Positions 34,350-43,203 of a DNA stretch of 64,000 nt are shown here, piece after piece. The stretch is from positions 1 through 64,000 of the forward strand of contig NZ_JIAN01000005.1 in NCBI RefSeq assembly GCF_000688475.1. The letters run 5' to 3'. The notes under the pieces were generated by a model. The model ran no database searches. It had not been told where the DNA came from and worked only from the letters and a program-made list of their open reading frames with translations. The DNA comes from Cellulomonas sp. URHE0023 (lineage in GTDB: Bacteria; Actinomycetota; Actinomycetes; Actinomycetales; Cellulomonadaceae). Every line of letters starts with the position of its first letter. Position 1 is the first letter of the stretch. A program made the position numbers and the translations under genes.

Positions 34350-36877
34350 TGCTGCGCCTCACGCTCTCCCAGATGCGCCGCAGCCTGGGCCGACTCTCCG
34401 CCGCGGCCATCGCCATCGCGATCGGCGCCGCCTTCCTCGCAGCAACCCTCATCGCCGGTGGCGTCATCACACGCGCGGGGTACGACGCGATCGCGGCGGC
34501 CTACGGCGACGCTGACGTCGTCGTGGAGGGCGACCTGTCGACGGCGGAACGCAGCGAGCTCCTGCGCCAGCCCGACGTCGCTGCGGCCGACCCGCTCACG
34601 GCGGTGATGTTCCAGCTCCGAGCCCACGGTCAGGCGCATCTCCAGATCATGCTGCCCGTCCCGTCGGACCCCCGGCTGGGCTCGCTCACCGTGTCCGAGG
34701 GCGCCGCTCCGACGTCCGAGCACGAGATCGCCCTGCCGCCGGCGACCGCGTCCTCGCTCGGCGTCGGCGTCGGTGACAAGGTCACCGTCCTGTCCCCCGA
34801 GGCTGCCGGCTCGTCCCAGGACTTCGACGTCACCGGGATCACCGACGACCCGCGGAACGCGTGGTCGCAGGAGGGCGGAGCGGGTCTCGTGACCTCGTCG
34901 GACATCAGCGCCTGGTCGGGCGAGCGCCTCGACGACTCCGGCACGACGCTCGTCGCCGCGTCGGATGGCGTGACACCCACAGAGCTTCGCGAGTCGCTGA
35001 GCCCGCTGGTCGGCGACGCCCGGGTGCTCACCAAGGACGAGGCCGCCGCAGCGGCCGTCTCAGAACTGTCCGACGGCGGCAACGTCCTGGTCACGGTGGT
35101 GCTGGGCTTCGCAGCCGTCGCCATGCTGGTCGCGGCCCTGGTCATCGCCAACACGTTCCAGGTGCTTGTCGCGCAGCGCACCCGCACCCTCGCGCTGCTC
35201 CGCTGCGTCGGAGCGACCAAGCGTCAGCTCCGCGGGTCTGTGCTGCTCGAGGCGACCATCCTGGGGGCGGGGGCCGCCCTCGTGGGTCTGGTGGCCGGAA
35301 CGGCGCTCGCCCAGGGTGCGCTCACCGTGCTGAACCGCGCCGACCTGGACGTCCCGCTCCCGTCGACGGTCAGCATCACGCCGGCCGTCGTCCTCGTCCC
35401 CCTGCTGGTCGGGACGCTGGTCACCCTTCTCGCGTCGCTCGTGCCTGCACGCGAGGCCACCCGGGTTGCGCCGATCGCGGCTCTTCGACCCGCGGACGCT
35501 CCCGCGGTGGGCGCCCGCGCAGGACGCGTCCGGCTGGGCGTCTCGCTGCTGCTCGTCCTCGGCGGTGGGGGTGTGCTCCTGCTCGCCTCCGCGGCGGCCG
35601 GCCGAGGCACCGGTGACGCCACCCTCCTGCTCGGGATCGGGACCCTGGCCGGGGCCCTCTCGTTCGTCGGGGTGCTGCTCGGAGCCGTGTTCTGGGTCCC
35701 GCGCATCGTCGCGCTGCTCGGTCGGGGGCTCGCCTCGACCGGGACCAGCGCCCGCATCGCCGCCGCGAACACGGTGCGCAACCCGCGCAGGACGGCGGCC
35801 ACCAGCACTGCGCTGCTGATCGGCGTCACGCTCGTCGTGATGATGAGCACGGGTGCCGCGAGCGCGCGCACCACGATGAACCACGAGCTCGACGCCCACT
35901 ATCCGGTCGACCTGGTCGTGGAGGGGCACCAGGCGGACGGCACGGAACGGTTGGACGAGGCAGGTGTGCAGCGTGCGCTCGACGGCGTCGACGGTATCCG
36001 GGAGTCCGTGCTGGTCCGGACCGCCATGGTCGAGTTCGACGGAAGCGAGGGCGACACCGTGACGGTCGCGGCCGTCGACGGGGACGCGGCAGCATCGGTG
36101 GTCCGCGACGCCTCGCTCGTCGACAGCCTCGACGACGGGACGCTGCTCCTGCCGGCGTCGTACGACGACAAGCTGGCCGGCGACGCCACCGTGAGGTCGG
36201 TGACCTTTGACGCGGACTGGAACAGGGGCCCCGACGGGCCTCCCGTCCAGCTGCGTGCCGTGACGTCCGACCTCGGCGGGTACCGGGCGATCGTGACGAC
36301 CTCGATGCTCGACCAGATCGCGCCGAACGCACCGGTGTCCACGGTCTGGGTGTCGCTCGACCCGGGCGCCGACCCGGCAACCGTCCTGCAGGACGTCCGC
36401 GCTGCGCTTCCCGACGGGGCTCTGGAGGTCTCCAGCGCCGCCGCCGAGCGGGTCAGCAACGAGAGGTTCGTGGACGCGATGCTCGGGATCGTCGTCGGCC
36501 TGCTCGCCGTGGCCGTCGTCATCGCGCTCATCGGCGTCGCGAACACCCTGTCGCTGTCCGTGCTGGAACGGCGCCGCGAGTCTGCGACGCTCCGGGCGAT
36601 CGGCCTGTCGCGCCGTCAGCTGCGCTGGATGCTCGCGCTCGAGGGGATGCTCATCGCGGGGGTCGGGGCACTGCTCGGCGCGGGCCTCGGTCTGCTCTAC
36701 GGCTGGGCTGGAGCGGTGGTGGTCTTCGGCAACGTCGGGGACGTGCTCCTGAATGTGCCGTGGCGCGATCTCGTGCTCGTCTTCCTCGTCGCGCTCGTGG
36801 CTGGGCTGCTCGCGTCGGTGCTCCCCGGTCGGGCCGCAGCCCGCACCTCGCCGGTCGCAGCACTCTCGGTGGACTGA
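34349..36877 (+). CDS. FtsX-like ABC permease with two FtsX domains
   Basis: 842 residues. It has an N-terminal helix (about 18-42), an extracytoplasmic domain (about 50-235), a first FtsX helix block (about 240-480), a second extracytoplasmic domain (about 510-700) and a terminal FtsX block (about 710-842). This is the duplicated form of the MacB/FtsX permease found in Gram-positive bacteria. It pairs with the ATPase in front of it and forms an exporter or mechanotransmission complex, presumably regulated by the adjacent NarL system. The stop is followed by a strong hairpin. Confidence 0.88.
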   Translation: MLRLTLSQMRRSLGRLSAAAIAIAIGAAFLAATLIAGGVITRAGYDAIAAAYGDADVVVEGDLSTAERSELLRQPDVAAADPLTAVMFQLRAHGQAHLQIMLPVPSDPRLGSLTVSEGAAPTSEHEIALPPATASSLGVGVGDKVTVLSPEAAGSSQDFDVTGITDDPRNAWSQEGGAGLVTSSDISAWSGERLDDSGTTLVAASDGVTPTELRESLSPLVGDARVLTKDEAAAAAVSELSDGGNVLVTVVLGFAAVAMLVAALVIANTFQVLVAQRTRTLALLRCVGATKRQLRGSVLLEATILGAGAALVGLVAGTALAQGALTVLNRADLDVPLPSTVSITPAVVLVPLLVGTLVTLLASLVPAREATRVAPIAALRPADAPAVGARAGRVRLGVSLLLVLGGGGVLLLASAAAGRGTGDATLLLGIGTLAGALSFVGVLLGAVFWVPRIVALLGRGLASTGTSARIAAANTVRNPRRTAATSTALLIGVTLVVMMSTGAASARTTMNHELDAHYPVDLVVEGHQADGTERLDEAGVQRALDGVDGIRESVLVRTAMVEFDGSEGDTVTVAAVDGDAAASVVRDASLVDSLDDGTLLLPASYDDKLAGDATVRSVTFDADWNRGPDGPPVQLRAVTSDLGGYRAIVTTSMLDQIAPNAPVSTVWVSLDPGADPATVLQDVRAALPDGALEVSSAAAERVSNERFVDAMLGIVVGLLAVAVVIALIGVANTLSLSVLERRRESATLRAIGLSRRQLRWMLALEGMLIAGVGALLGAGLGLLYGWAGAVVVFGNVGDVLLNVPWRDLVLVFLVALVAGLLASVLPGRAAARTSPVAALSVD

Positions 36878-36886
36878 GCCGACCCC

Positions 36887-36920
36887 GGCCCTGTGGACGG
36901 CTCAGGCCGTCCACAGGGCC
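36887..36920. terminator. Perfect 14-bp hairpin after the ABC permease gene
   Basis: GGCCCTGTGGACGG, a 6-nt loop, then CCGTCCACAGGGCC. No T-run follows, as is common for actinobacterial terminators. It lies only 36 nt before the next start codon, so it may also limit or regulate that gene. Confidence 0.65.
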
Positions 36921-36956
36921 GTTCCGCGGCGTACTCCCACGGGGCATCGTCTCCGG

Positions 36957-39900
36957 GTGCGCCTCACCCTGCTCCACCCAGACCCCGATCGCGGAGCGGG
37001 CACGGTCACGACGGACGTCGAGGTCCTGCCCGGGACCGCTCTGGCCCTCCTGCGGCCCGCGCTCGCGAGGCTGAGCGGTGACCCGGCCTGGGCGAGCAGC
37101 GCCCACCGGGTCTTCGTCGCGCAGCAGGTCCTCGACGACTCCCACGTGGCCGGTCACGTACCTCTGGTGCACGGCTGCGTGCTGAGCCTCGGACCCGACG
37201 CACGCCCGTCGGCCGAGGAGGCGCTGCGGGCGGACTGGCACGTCGCGGTCGTCGCGGGGCCGGACTGCGGGGTGCGCCTGGGGCTGCGCGACAACGAGAC
37301 CCTGGAGGTGGCACCCGGCTTTGCCGTGCGTCGCCGCGGCGACCGGGTCCGAATTCGCAGAGGTCGGCCGTCGCCCCGCTGGCGACCGGACGCAGAGCAC
37401 ATCCGCGGCGACACGACGTATGCCGTCCGGCCGCGCACACCCGCGGAACCCAGCCGGGTCGCCCCTGCCCCTGCGCGACCGCCCGTCGCGACGTGGCTGA
37501 CGCCGCTGATCGGGTCCGCGGCGCTCGCCGTCGCGCTGCACCAGCCGCTGCTCGCACTGGTCGGCCTGGTGGGACCGCTCGGCGCGCTTCGGCTCCGGAG
37601 GCGACGGCAGGACTCCGATGGCGCGTCGGCACCCGCTGACCCGGCCGCCCTGGAAGCGGCGACGGTACGAGCACGGCCCGACGACGAGCCCATCGAGGCA
37701 GCGGTCCCGTGGGACGACGGTGGCACGGTCGCGATCGTCGGCCCACGGGCGCTCGCCCTGCCCGTCGCACGGGCCACCGTCCTCGCGGCGCTGGGCACGC
37801 ACGCGCACCGACCGCTCTCCGTTCACAGCCTCCACCTGCACGACTGGTCGTGGTGCGTCTGGGCCGGGGCAGGCACCGCAGGGCTCCCAGGGCTCGACGA
37901 GGGGTCGGCGGTCGTGGTCGTCGACGGCCCGCCCGACCCCGCTGCCCTCGCGCTCTGGCGGTCCGCGGCGCCGCCCGCGCAGCGTGCCGTGGTGCTCGCA
38001 GCACGTGCGGCGGACGTCCCTGCGTGGTGCCGGTCCCGGATCGAGGTGTCTCGCGGATCGGTGCGGGTGCACGGTCCGCAGGGCGCGACGTCCCTGATAC
38101 GCCGGCACGCCGTGACGGAGCGGACCGCGGAGGCACAGCTCCGCAGAGCCGCGGGGCTGGGCGCCGTCCGCACGTCCGGCAGCGAGCTCGCCGCGCAGGC
38201 CACGCTCGGCGCGCAGCCCGGCATACCGGCGGCCGAAGCCTGTGCGGTCTCGTCGGCGTGGGACGAACCGCGGCCGGGGCTGGTGGTCGCGCTGGGTGAC
38301 GGTGCCGCCGGTCGGCCGTTCACGGTCGACCTCGTGGCCGACGGACCGCATGCCTTGGTGGCCGGGACCACCGGGGCGGGAAAGTCCGAGCTGCTCACCA
38401 CGCTCGTCCTGGCCGTAGCGCTGACCCATCCCCCGGAGCGGCTCTCGATCCTGCTGGTCGACTTCAAGGGCGGCACAGGACTGGGCGCAGTCGCCGGGCT
38501 GCCGCACGTCCTCGAGCACGTCACCGACCTCGATGCACCGCAGGCGCACCGCGTGCTCAGCGGGCTGCGCGCAGAGCTGCGCCGACGCGAGCGTCTGCTC
38601 GTGGCCGCCGGTGCGCGTGACATCGCGGAGCTGGACCCGCAGGCGCCTGCGACCCCGTCACGCCTGCTCGTGGTCGTCGACGAGCTGCGGGCACTCACGG
38701 AGGACGTGCCTGAGGCGTCCGCCGCGTTGGCCCGGCTGGCAGCACAGGGCCGTGCGCTGGGCGTGCACCTGGTGCTGGCCACGCAGCGGCCCGCGGGAGC
38801 CGTCGGTGCGGACCTGCGCGCGAACGTCAGCCTGCGCATCGCCCTGCGCGTCGCCGACCCAGCGGACTCCGTGGACGTGCTCGACGTCCCGGACGCAGCG
38901 GCGATCGACCCCGGTACGCCCGGTCGCGCACTGGTCCGCCGGGGCTCGCGTGCAGCCGAGGTGGTGCAGGTGGCACGTGCGACGACCGCACCGCAGGTGG
39001 CACCAGCGCGGCTCGCGGCGCCGTGGGGCTCCTCCGTGACCCGCTGGACGCCAGGGTCCCAGGGCCGCGACACCGACGCCGCGCCCGCGTGGGTGGCCGC
39101 CGCCGTCGAGGCCGCAACACCACGGCCGACGAGCAGGCCACCGTGGTTGCCCGCTCTGCCGAGCGTCGTCGCCGCAGAAGACGTCGACCTGGGTCCCGGG
39201 GTGGCGCTCGCCGTGGCGGACCTGCCCGACGAGCAGCGCCGCGGAGCCGTCCGCTGGGATCCGTCGACCGGCCACCTGCTGGTCCTGGGCGGGCCACGGT
39301 CCGGGCGATCGACGACTCTGGTCACCGTAGGCCTGGGGGCGCTCGCGCAGGGCTGGGCCGTGCACGCCCTCGGGCTCCCGGAGGACTCGGCCGCCCGACT
39401 GCGCGCCGGGGACGAGCACGGGATCCTGGGCACCCTGCTCGGGGTCGACGACGCGGTCGAGACCGCCCGACTGCTCGAGCTGCTCGACCGGTCGCAAGGT
39501 CGGCCGAGCGTGCTGCTGGTCGACCGGGTCGACCTGGTGCTCGGCGCCCTCGGGGAGCTGGCTCGGGGCGCCGGTGCCGATCGCCTGACGGCCTTCTGGC
39601 GCGGCGGGCGAGCCCTCGGCGGTGCGGCCGTGGCGGCGAGCGCGGACGTCGGTGCCGTCGCGGCGCAGCACGCCGGGGCGTTCCGGGACCGCGTGGTGCT
39701 CCCTCTCGCGGACCAGCTGCTCGACTCGCTCGCCGGGGTGCCGTCCGTGTTCGCTGGGCCCCGCGACACGGCTGGTCGCGCCATCCACCTCGGTCCCGGC
39801 GGCGCGCAGCTGGTCCAGGTGGCCCTCCCGTCGGAAGCCGTGCATACGCAGGCCACCCCTGACCCAGCCGTCGTCCGCGTGCGGCGTCTGCCTCGGGCGT

Positions 39901-40505
39901 GTCCGTTGCCCGACGCCGGTCCGCGCACGGTGCGTCCGCGCACGGTGCGACCCGATGCGTGGCACGTCCTGCTGGGACCCGGGAGCGACGATGCCGAGCC
40001 CATCGGTGTCGACGTCTCGCAGGGGCTGCTGATCGCCGGACCGCCCGGGTCAGGACGCAGCTCCGCGCTCGCGGTGGTCGCGCGCGGTCTGGTGCGGGCC
40101 GGCCGGACCGTGCGCCTGCTCAGGACCGGCCCATCGTCTCCCGTGCTGGCGGGCATCCCGACGACGACGCCCGGCGAGGTGTCCGGCCTCGACGACACGG
40201 TGACGCTGCTGGTCGACGATCTCGACGAGCTCGAGCGCGAGCACCCGGACCTCGGCGACACCCTGGTCCGGCGGGTGGTGGCGACCAGCACGGCACACGC
40301 CGCCGCCGGTGCCTACCGCGGCGCGCTCCCCGAGCTGCTGCGCCGCCGCCGCGTCCTGGTCCTGGACCTCCACGACGCCGCGTCTGCCGAGCTGGTCGGG
40401 ATCCGGTCGAGGTGGCTGGCGGACCCCGGGAGACGCACCGCCGGCCGCGGTGCGCTGGTGGTCGGGCGCGCGGTGACGCCCGTGCAGGTCTACGACCCGG
40501 CGTGA
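36957..40505 (+). CDS. EssC/EccC-like FtsK/SpoIIIE-domain ATPase (orphan)
   Basis: 1182 residues. N-terminal part (about 1-140) resembles the forkhead-like module of EssC; two helices lie near 179-212; three ATPase modules follow. Module 1 has a full Walker A AGTTGAGKS (469-477) and Walker B LLVVVDE (about 570). Modules 2 and 3 carry GGPRSGRST (778-786) and AGPPGSGRSS (1027-1036), in which the catalytic Lys is replaced by Arg, so they probably bind nucleotide without normal hydrolysis. In type VII secretion EccC/EssC drives export of WXG100 proteins, but no esx, eccB, eccD, eccE or mycP gene is visible nearby. It could pump DNA or a peptide, or be the remnant of a split secretion locus. It ends overlapping a convergent small gene by 16 bp. 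Confidence 0.78.
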   Translation: MRLTLLHPDPDRGAGTVTTDVEVLPGTALALLRPALARLSGDPAWASSAHRVFVAQQVLDDSHVAGHVPLVHGCVLSLGPDARPSAEEALRADWHVAVVAGPDCGVRLGLRDNETLEVAPGFAVRRRGDRVRIRRGRPSPRWRPDAEHIRGDTTYAVRPRTPAEPSRVAPAPARPPVATWLTPLIGSAALAVALHQPLLALVGLVGPLGALRLRRRRQDSDGASAPADPAALEAATVRARPDDEPIEAAVPWDDGGTVAIVGPRALALPVARATVLAALGTHAHRPLSVHSLHLHDWSWCVWAGAGTAGLPGLDEGSAVVVVDGPPDPAALALWRSAAPPAQRAVVLAARAADVPAWCRSRIEVSRGSVRVHGPQGATSLIRRHAVTERTAEAQLRRAAGLGAVRTSGSELAAQATLGAQPGIPAAEACAVSSAWDEPRPGLVVALGDGAAGRPFTVDLVADGPHALVAGTTGAGKSELLTTLVLAVALTHPPERLSILLVDFKGGTGLGAVAGLPHVLEHVTDLDAPQAHRVLSGLRAELRRRERLLVAAGARDIAELDPQAPATPSRLLVVVDELRALTEDVPEASAALARLAAQGRALGVHLVLATQRPAGAVGADLRANVSLRIALRVADPADSVDVLDVPDAAAIDPGTPGRALVRRGSRAAEVVQVARATTAPQVAPARLAAPWGSSVTRWTPGSQGRDTDAAPAWVAAAVEAATPRPTSRPPWLPALPSVVAAEDVDLGPGVALAVADLPDEQRRGAVRWDPSTGHLLVLGGPRSGRSTTLVTVGLGALAQGWAVHALGLPEDSAARLRAGDEHGILGTLLGVDDAVETARLLELLDRSQGRPSVLLVDRVDLVLGALGELARGAGADRLTAFWRGGRALGGAAVAASADVGAVAAQHAGAFRDRVVLPLADQLLDSLAGVPSVFAGPRDTAGRAIHLGPGGAQLVQVALPSEAVHTQATPDPAVVRVRRLPRACPLPDAGPRTVRPRTVRPDAWHVLLGPGSDDAEPIGVDVSQGLLIAGPPGSGRSSALAVVARGLVRAGRTVRLLRTGPSSPVLAGIPTTTPGEVSGLDDTVTLLVDDLDELEREHPDLGDTLVRRVVATSTAHAAAGAYRGALPELLRRRRVLVLDLHDAASAELVGIRSRWLADPGRRTAGRGALVVGRAVTPVQVYDPA

Positions 40506-40891
40506 TCCTCACGGGCCGGGGTGGTGGCGCGGACGACGGCGGGGAGCAGGAGCCCGACACCGATCGCGACCGACAACCCGATCACCACGAGCGCCCAGGC
40601 GGAGGGTTCCGCGCTGTACCAGCCCACCGCCAGGACGACCAGGAGGATCTGCCACATCATCACGGGCGACCGCGCCCAGCGCCGCCCGCGCCACAGTCCC
40701 CGGGCGCAGAGCCCGAGCAGTGCGGCGACACCGAGCGCGCACAGGGCGAGGAAGGCGGTGGCGCCCGGCATCGTCGCTCGGCCACGCACCAGCTCAGCGG
40801 CCACGGCCAGTCCGAGCCCTGCGAACGCCGCGGCCTCCACGACCACGAACGAGCAGACGGCGACAAGGAGGGGCGGGCGGGTGTCGTTCAC
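40490..40891 (-). CDS. Small four-helix membrane protein, unknown function
   Basis: 133 residues with four hydrophobic segments (about 8-32, 42-62, 76-94, 97-120) and short polar loops; no motif I recognise. The 3' end overlaps the EssC-like gene by 16 bp on the opposite strand. Integral membrane hypothetical genes of this kind are common beside whiB-type loci in actinobacteria. Its coding potential is supported by the helix pattern and the start MNDTRPP with charged N-terminus. Confidence 0.6.
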   Translation of the reverse strand: MNDTRPPLLVAVCSFVVVEAAAFAGLGLAVAAELVRGRATMPGATAFLALCALGVAALLGLCARGLWRGRRWARSPVMMWQILLVVLAVGWYSAEPSAWALVVIGLSVAIGVGLLLPAVVRATTPAREDHAGS

Positions 40892-41273
40892 GCGAGAAGC
40901 CTAGAGAGTGCCCCCGGCACGTATCACAGGCCCTGCGCGTGGCCCCGCGATACCACGTCACAGAGGCGTTCTCGTACACCACATGTTGCGAAAGACGAGG
41001 TCAGCGCGACGCGCTGACCTGGACGTATGTCCTATATGGCCTCCGACCTGCGGCGACACCGTGACGTGGCTCACCCGGGCCGGGAAAGCCGGTGTGACGA
41101 ACGCCTCAGTCGTTACCGACATGAAACCTCCCCGTAACCCCTTGTGCGGACGACGGACCGGTGTGACTCTTGAAGGAGCAACAACGTCCCCGCACAAAAC
41201 CCCCCGATTTCATGCCGTGTTCCGCGCGCCTCCACCCCGTGCGCCGGACCGACGTGTGCCTAGGAGAGAACTC
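40892..41273. other. 382-bp intergenic region upstream of whiB1
   Basis: No gene is seen. It contains a perfect inverted repeat AGGTCAGCGC (40998-41007) / GCGCTGACCT (41011-41020), a -10-like TATATG at 41033-41038, and a CRP-like GTGA-N6-TCAC site. The long leader suggests complex control of whiB1. Confidence 0.5.
41060..41075. promoter_or_regulatory. Candidate CRP/cAMP-receptor site upstream of whiB1
   Basis: CGTGACGTGGCTCACC contains GTGA-N6-TCAC, the symmetric core of the CRP consensus TGTGA-N6-TCACA. It lies about 200 nt before whiB1. In Mycobacterium tuberculosis, whiB1 is a known CRP target, so the position is meaningful; binding is not shown. Confidence 0.45.
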
Positions 41274-41522
41274 ATGGATTGGCGCCACCGCGCGGCGTGT
41301 CTCGACGAGGACCCGGAGCTCTTCTTCCCCATCGGGAACACCGGACCCGCCCTGCTGCAGATCGAGGAGGCCAAGGGCGTCTGCCGCCGTTGCCCCGTCG
41401 TCGACACCTGCCTGAAGTGGGCCATCGAGACCGGCCAGGACGCAGGCGTCTGGGGCGGCCTGTCCGAGGACGAGCGCCGCGCCCTCAAGCGCCGCACCGC
41501 GCGCCAGCGTCGCGCGGGCTGA
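41274..41522 (+). CDS. whiB1: WhiB1-type [4Fe-4S] transcription regulator
   Basis: 82-residue iron-sulphur regulator, nitric-oxide- and oxygen-sensitive in characterised relatives, that binds the primary sigma factor. Cluster ligands Cys9, Cys37, Cys40 and Cys46 have the same positions as in mycobacterial WhiB1; GVWGG follows, then a basic DNA-binding tail KRRTARQRR. AGGAGA lies 6 nt before the ATG. It is next to the PdtaS-type kinase on the opposite strand, as in M. tuberculosis (Rv3219/Rv3220c), which supports the subfamily call. Confidence 0.93.
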   Translation: MDWRHRAACLDEDPELFFPIGNTGPALLQIEEAKGVCRRCPVVDTCLKWAIETGQDAGVWGGLSEDERRALKRRTARQRRAG

Positions 41523-41536
41523 CTCCGCACCACTCC

Positions 41537-41573
41537 GAACGCCGCGCTCTCCTCGAGGGAGCGCGGCGTTCGT
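41537..41573. terminator. Strong bidirectional terminator between whiB1 and pdtaS
   Basis: CGAACGCCGCGCTC, a 9-nt loop, then GAGCGCGGCGTTCG: a perfect 14-bp stem between two convergent genes. Confidence 0.75.
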
Positions 41574-41611
41574 GCGTTCCGCTGCGACCGGGGTCACTCA
41601 CCGGTCGCCGG

Positions 41612-43102
41612 TCAGATGAGCGTCCCCGCCTCTCGGGGTGCTCGCAACCGGGCCTCGATGACGACCGACGTGCCACCGCTCTCGCGGTTGGACCAGGCGA
41701 TCGTGCCGCGCATCTCGTTCGTCACGAGGGTCGAGACGATCTGCGTACCCAGCCCCGAGCCGGCGCCGCTCGACCGGTCGGCGGGCAGGCCTGAACCGTC
41801 GTCGGCCACCTCGACACGGATCGTGTCGTCCTGCCGCTCGACGATGACCTCGACCGTGCCGGTCTCACGGCCCTCGAACCCGTGCTCGACGGCGTTGGTG
41901 ACGAGCTCGGTGAGGATCAGCGCGAGCGCGGTGGCGTCCCCCGCCGGGATCGACCCGAACGACCCGCGCACGGTCGTGCGGACGTGCGCACCCTCCGTCG
42001 CGACGTCGGCGGCGAGGCGCAGGCTGCGACCGACCAGGTCGTCGAACGGCACGGACTCGTCCAGCGTCTGCGAGAGGGTCTCGTGCACCAGGGCGATCGT
42101 CGCCACGCGCCGCATGGCCTCACCCAGCGCCTCGCGCGCCTCCGGGCTGCTCATCCGGCGCGACTGGAGCCGTAGCAGGGCCGCCACCGTCTGAAGGTTG
42201 TTCTTCACGCGGTGGTGGATCTCGCGGATCGTCGCGTCCTTGGTGATCAGCTCACGCTCGCGCCGGCGCAGCTCGGAGACGTCGCGGCACAGGAGCACCG
42301 CACCGACGCGCTGCCCGTGCTCGGTGAGCGGGACGGACCGCAGCGACAGCGCCACCCCGCGCGACTCGACGTCGACCCGCCACGGCGCACGACCCATGAG
42401 GACCAACGGCATCGACTCGTCGACCGTGACCTCCTCCTGCGAGACCAGGTCCGCTGTGACCTCCACCAGAGACCGGCCGACCAGGTCCCCGACGACCCCG
42501 AGCCTGTGGAAGCAGGACAGGGCGTTGGGGCTGGCGTAGAGCACCTCGCCCTCGGAGTTGAGCCGGACGAGCCCGTCGCCCACCCGAGGGGCACCGCGAC
42601 GTGGGCCGGTGGGCGCGTCCAGGGCAGGGAACTCTCCCCGGCCGACCATCGCGAAGATGTCGTCGGCAGCCTCGACGTAGTTGAGCTCCAGGCGGCTCGG
42701 AGTGCGGGCGCCGCCGAGATTGGTCTGGCGTGCGAGGACGGCGATCGGTCGGCCGTTGCGGACGACCGGCACGGCCTCCTCCCGCACGGCGTAGGAGCCG
42801 AACCAGCGAGGCTCGCGCGACCGCTGCGCCGCCCTCTCGTCGAGGGATCGCTGCAGCTGGGGACGCTGACCGTCCGGCGCGGTCGCACCGACCACGTCGT
42901 CGTAGTGCACCGTGGCGCCCGTCGAGGGCCGGCACTGGGCGACCGCGACGAAGTCGCCGTCCGCGGTCGGCAGCCAGAGCACCAGATCAGCGAACGCGAG
43001 GTCGGAGAGCACCTGCCAGTCCCCCACCAGGAGGTGGAGCCACTCGAGGTCGGGACCGTCGAGAGCCGCATGACGAGCGACGAGAGTGCTCAGTGTGGAC
43101 AC
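41612..43102 (-). CDS. pdtaS: PdtaS-type cytosolic sensor histidine kinase
   Basis: 496 residues. GAF-like domain (about 1-150), PAS domain (about 180-285), then HisKA_2 with EIHHRVKNNLQTV (His296/297), the family that signals to the RNA-binding antiterminator PdtaR. ATPase part has TELVTNAVEHGF and DDGSGLP. No membrane helix: a cytosolic sensor. GTG at 43102 is chosen because the family begins STLxxL...; on its strand TACCCT ends exactly 6 nt upstream, so the message is probably leaderless. The pdtaR gene is not in this window. Neighbour of whiB1 as in mycobacteria. Confidence 0.9.
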   Translation of the reverse strand: MSTLSTLVARHAALDGPDLEWLHLLVGDWQVLSDLAFADLVLWLPTADGDFVAVAQCRPSTGATVHYDDVVGATAPDGQRPQLQRSLDERAAQRSREPRWFGSYAVREEAVPVVRNGRPIAVLARQTNLGGARTPSRLELNYVEAADDIFAMVGRGEFPALDAPTGPRRGAPRVGDGLVRLNSEGEVLYASPNALSCFHRLGVVGDLVGRSLVEVTADLVSQEEVTVDESMPLVLMGRAPWRVDVESRGVALSLRSVPLTEHGQRVGAVLLCRDVSELRRRERELITKDATIREIHHRVKNNLQTVAALLRLQSRRMSSPEAREALGEAMRRVATIALVHETLSQTLDESVPFDDLVGRSLRLAADVATEGAHVRTTVRGSFGSIPAGDATALALILTELVTNAVEHGFEGRETGTVEVIVERQDDTIRVEVADDGSGLPADRSSGAGSGLGTQIVSTLVTNEMRGTIAWSNRESGGTSVVIEARLRAPREAGTLI

Positions 43103-43108
43103 GGGACA

Positions 43109-43114
43109 AGGGTA
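43109..43114 (-). promoter_or_regulatory. -10 box of a probable leaderless transcript (pdtaS)
   Basis: On the minus strand TACCCT is followed by TGTCCC and then the GTG start; no ribosome site is present. Confidence 0.4.
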
Positions 43115-43203
43115 GGTGGCGGCGGCCGGCACCGGGCACGGTGCTCAGGGTGGCGCTCGGCTACCCTCGGACGACCATCACACGCGTGCTAAGGATCTTC
43201 ATC

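Noticed and set aside
36957..40505. Functional type VII secretion locus
   Set aside because: Only the motor-like ATPase is present; no WXG100, EccB, EccD, EccE or mycosin gene was seen within the window.
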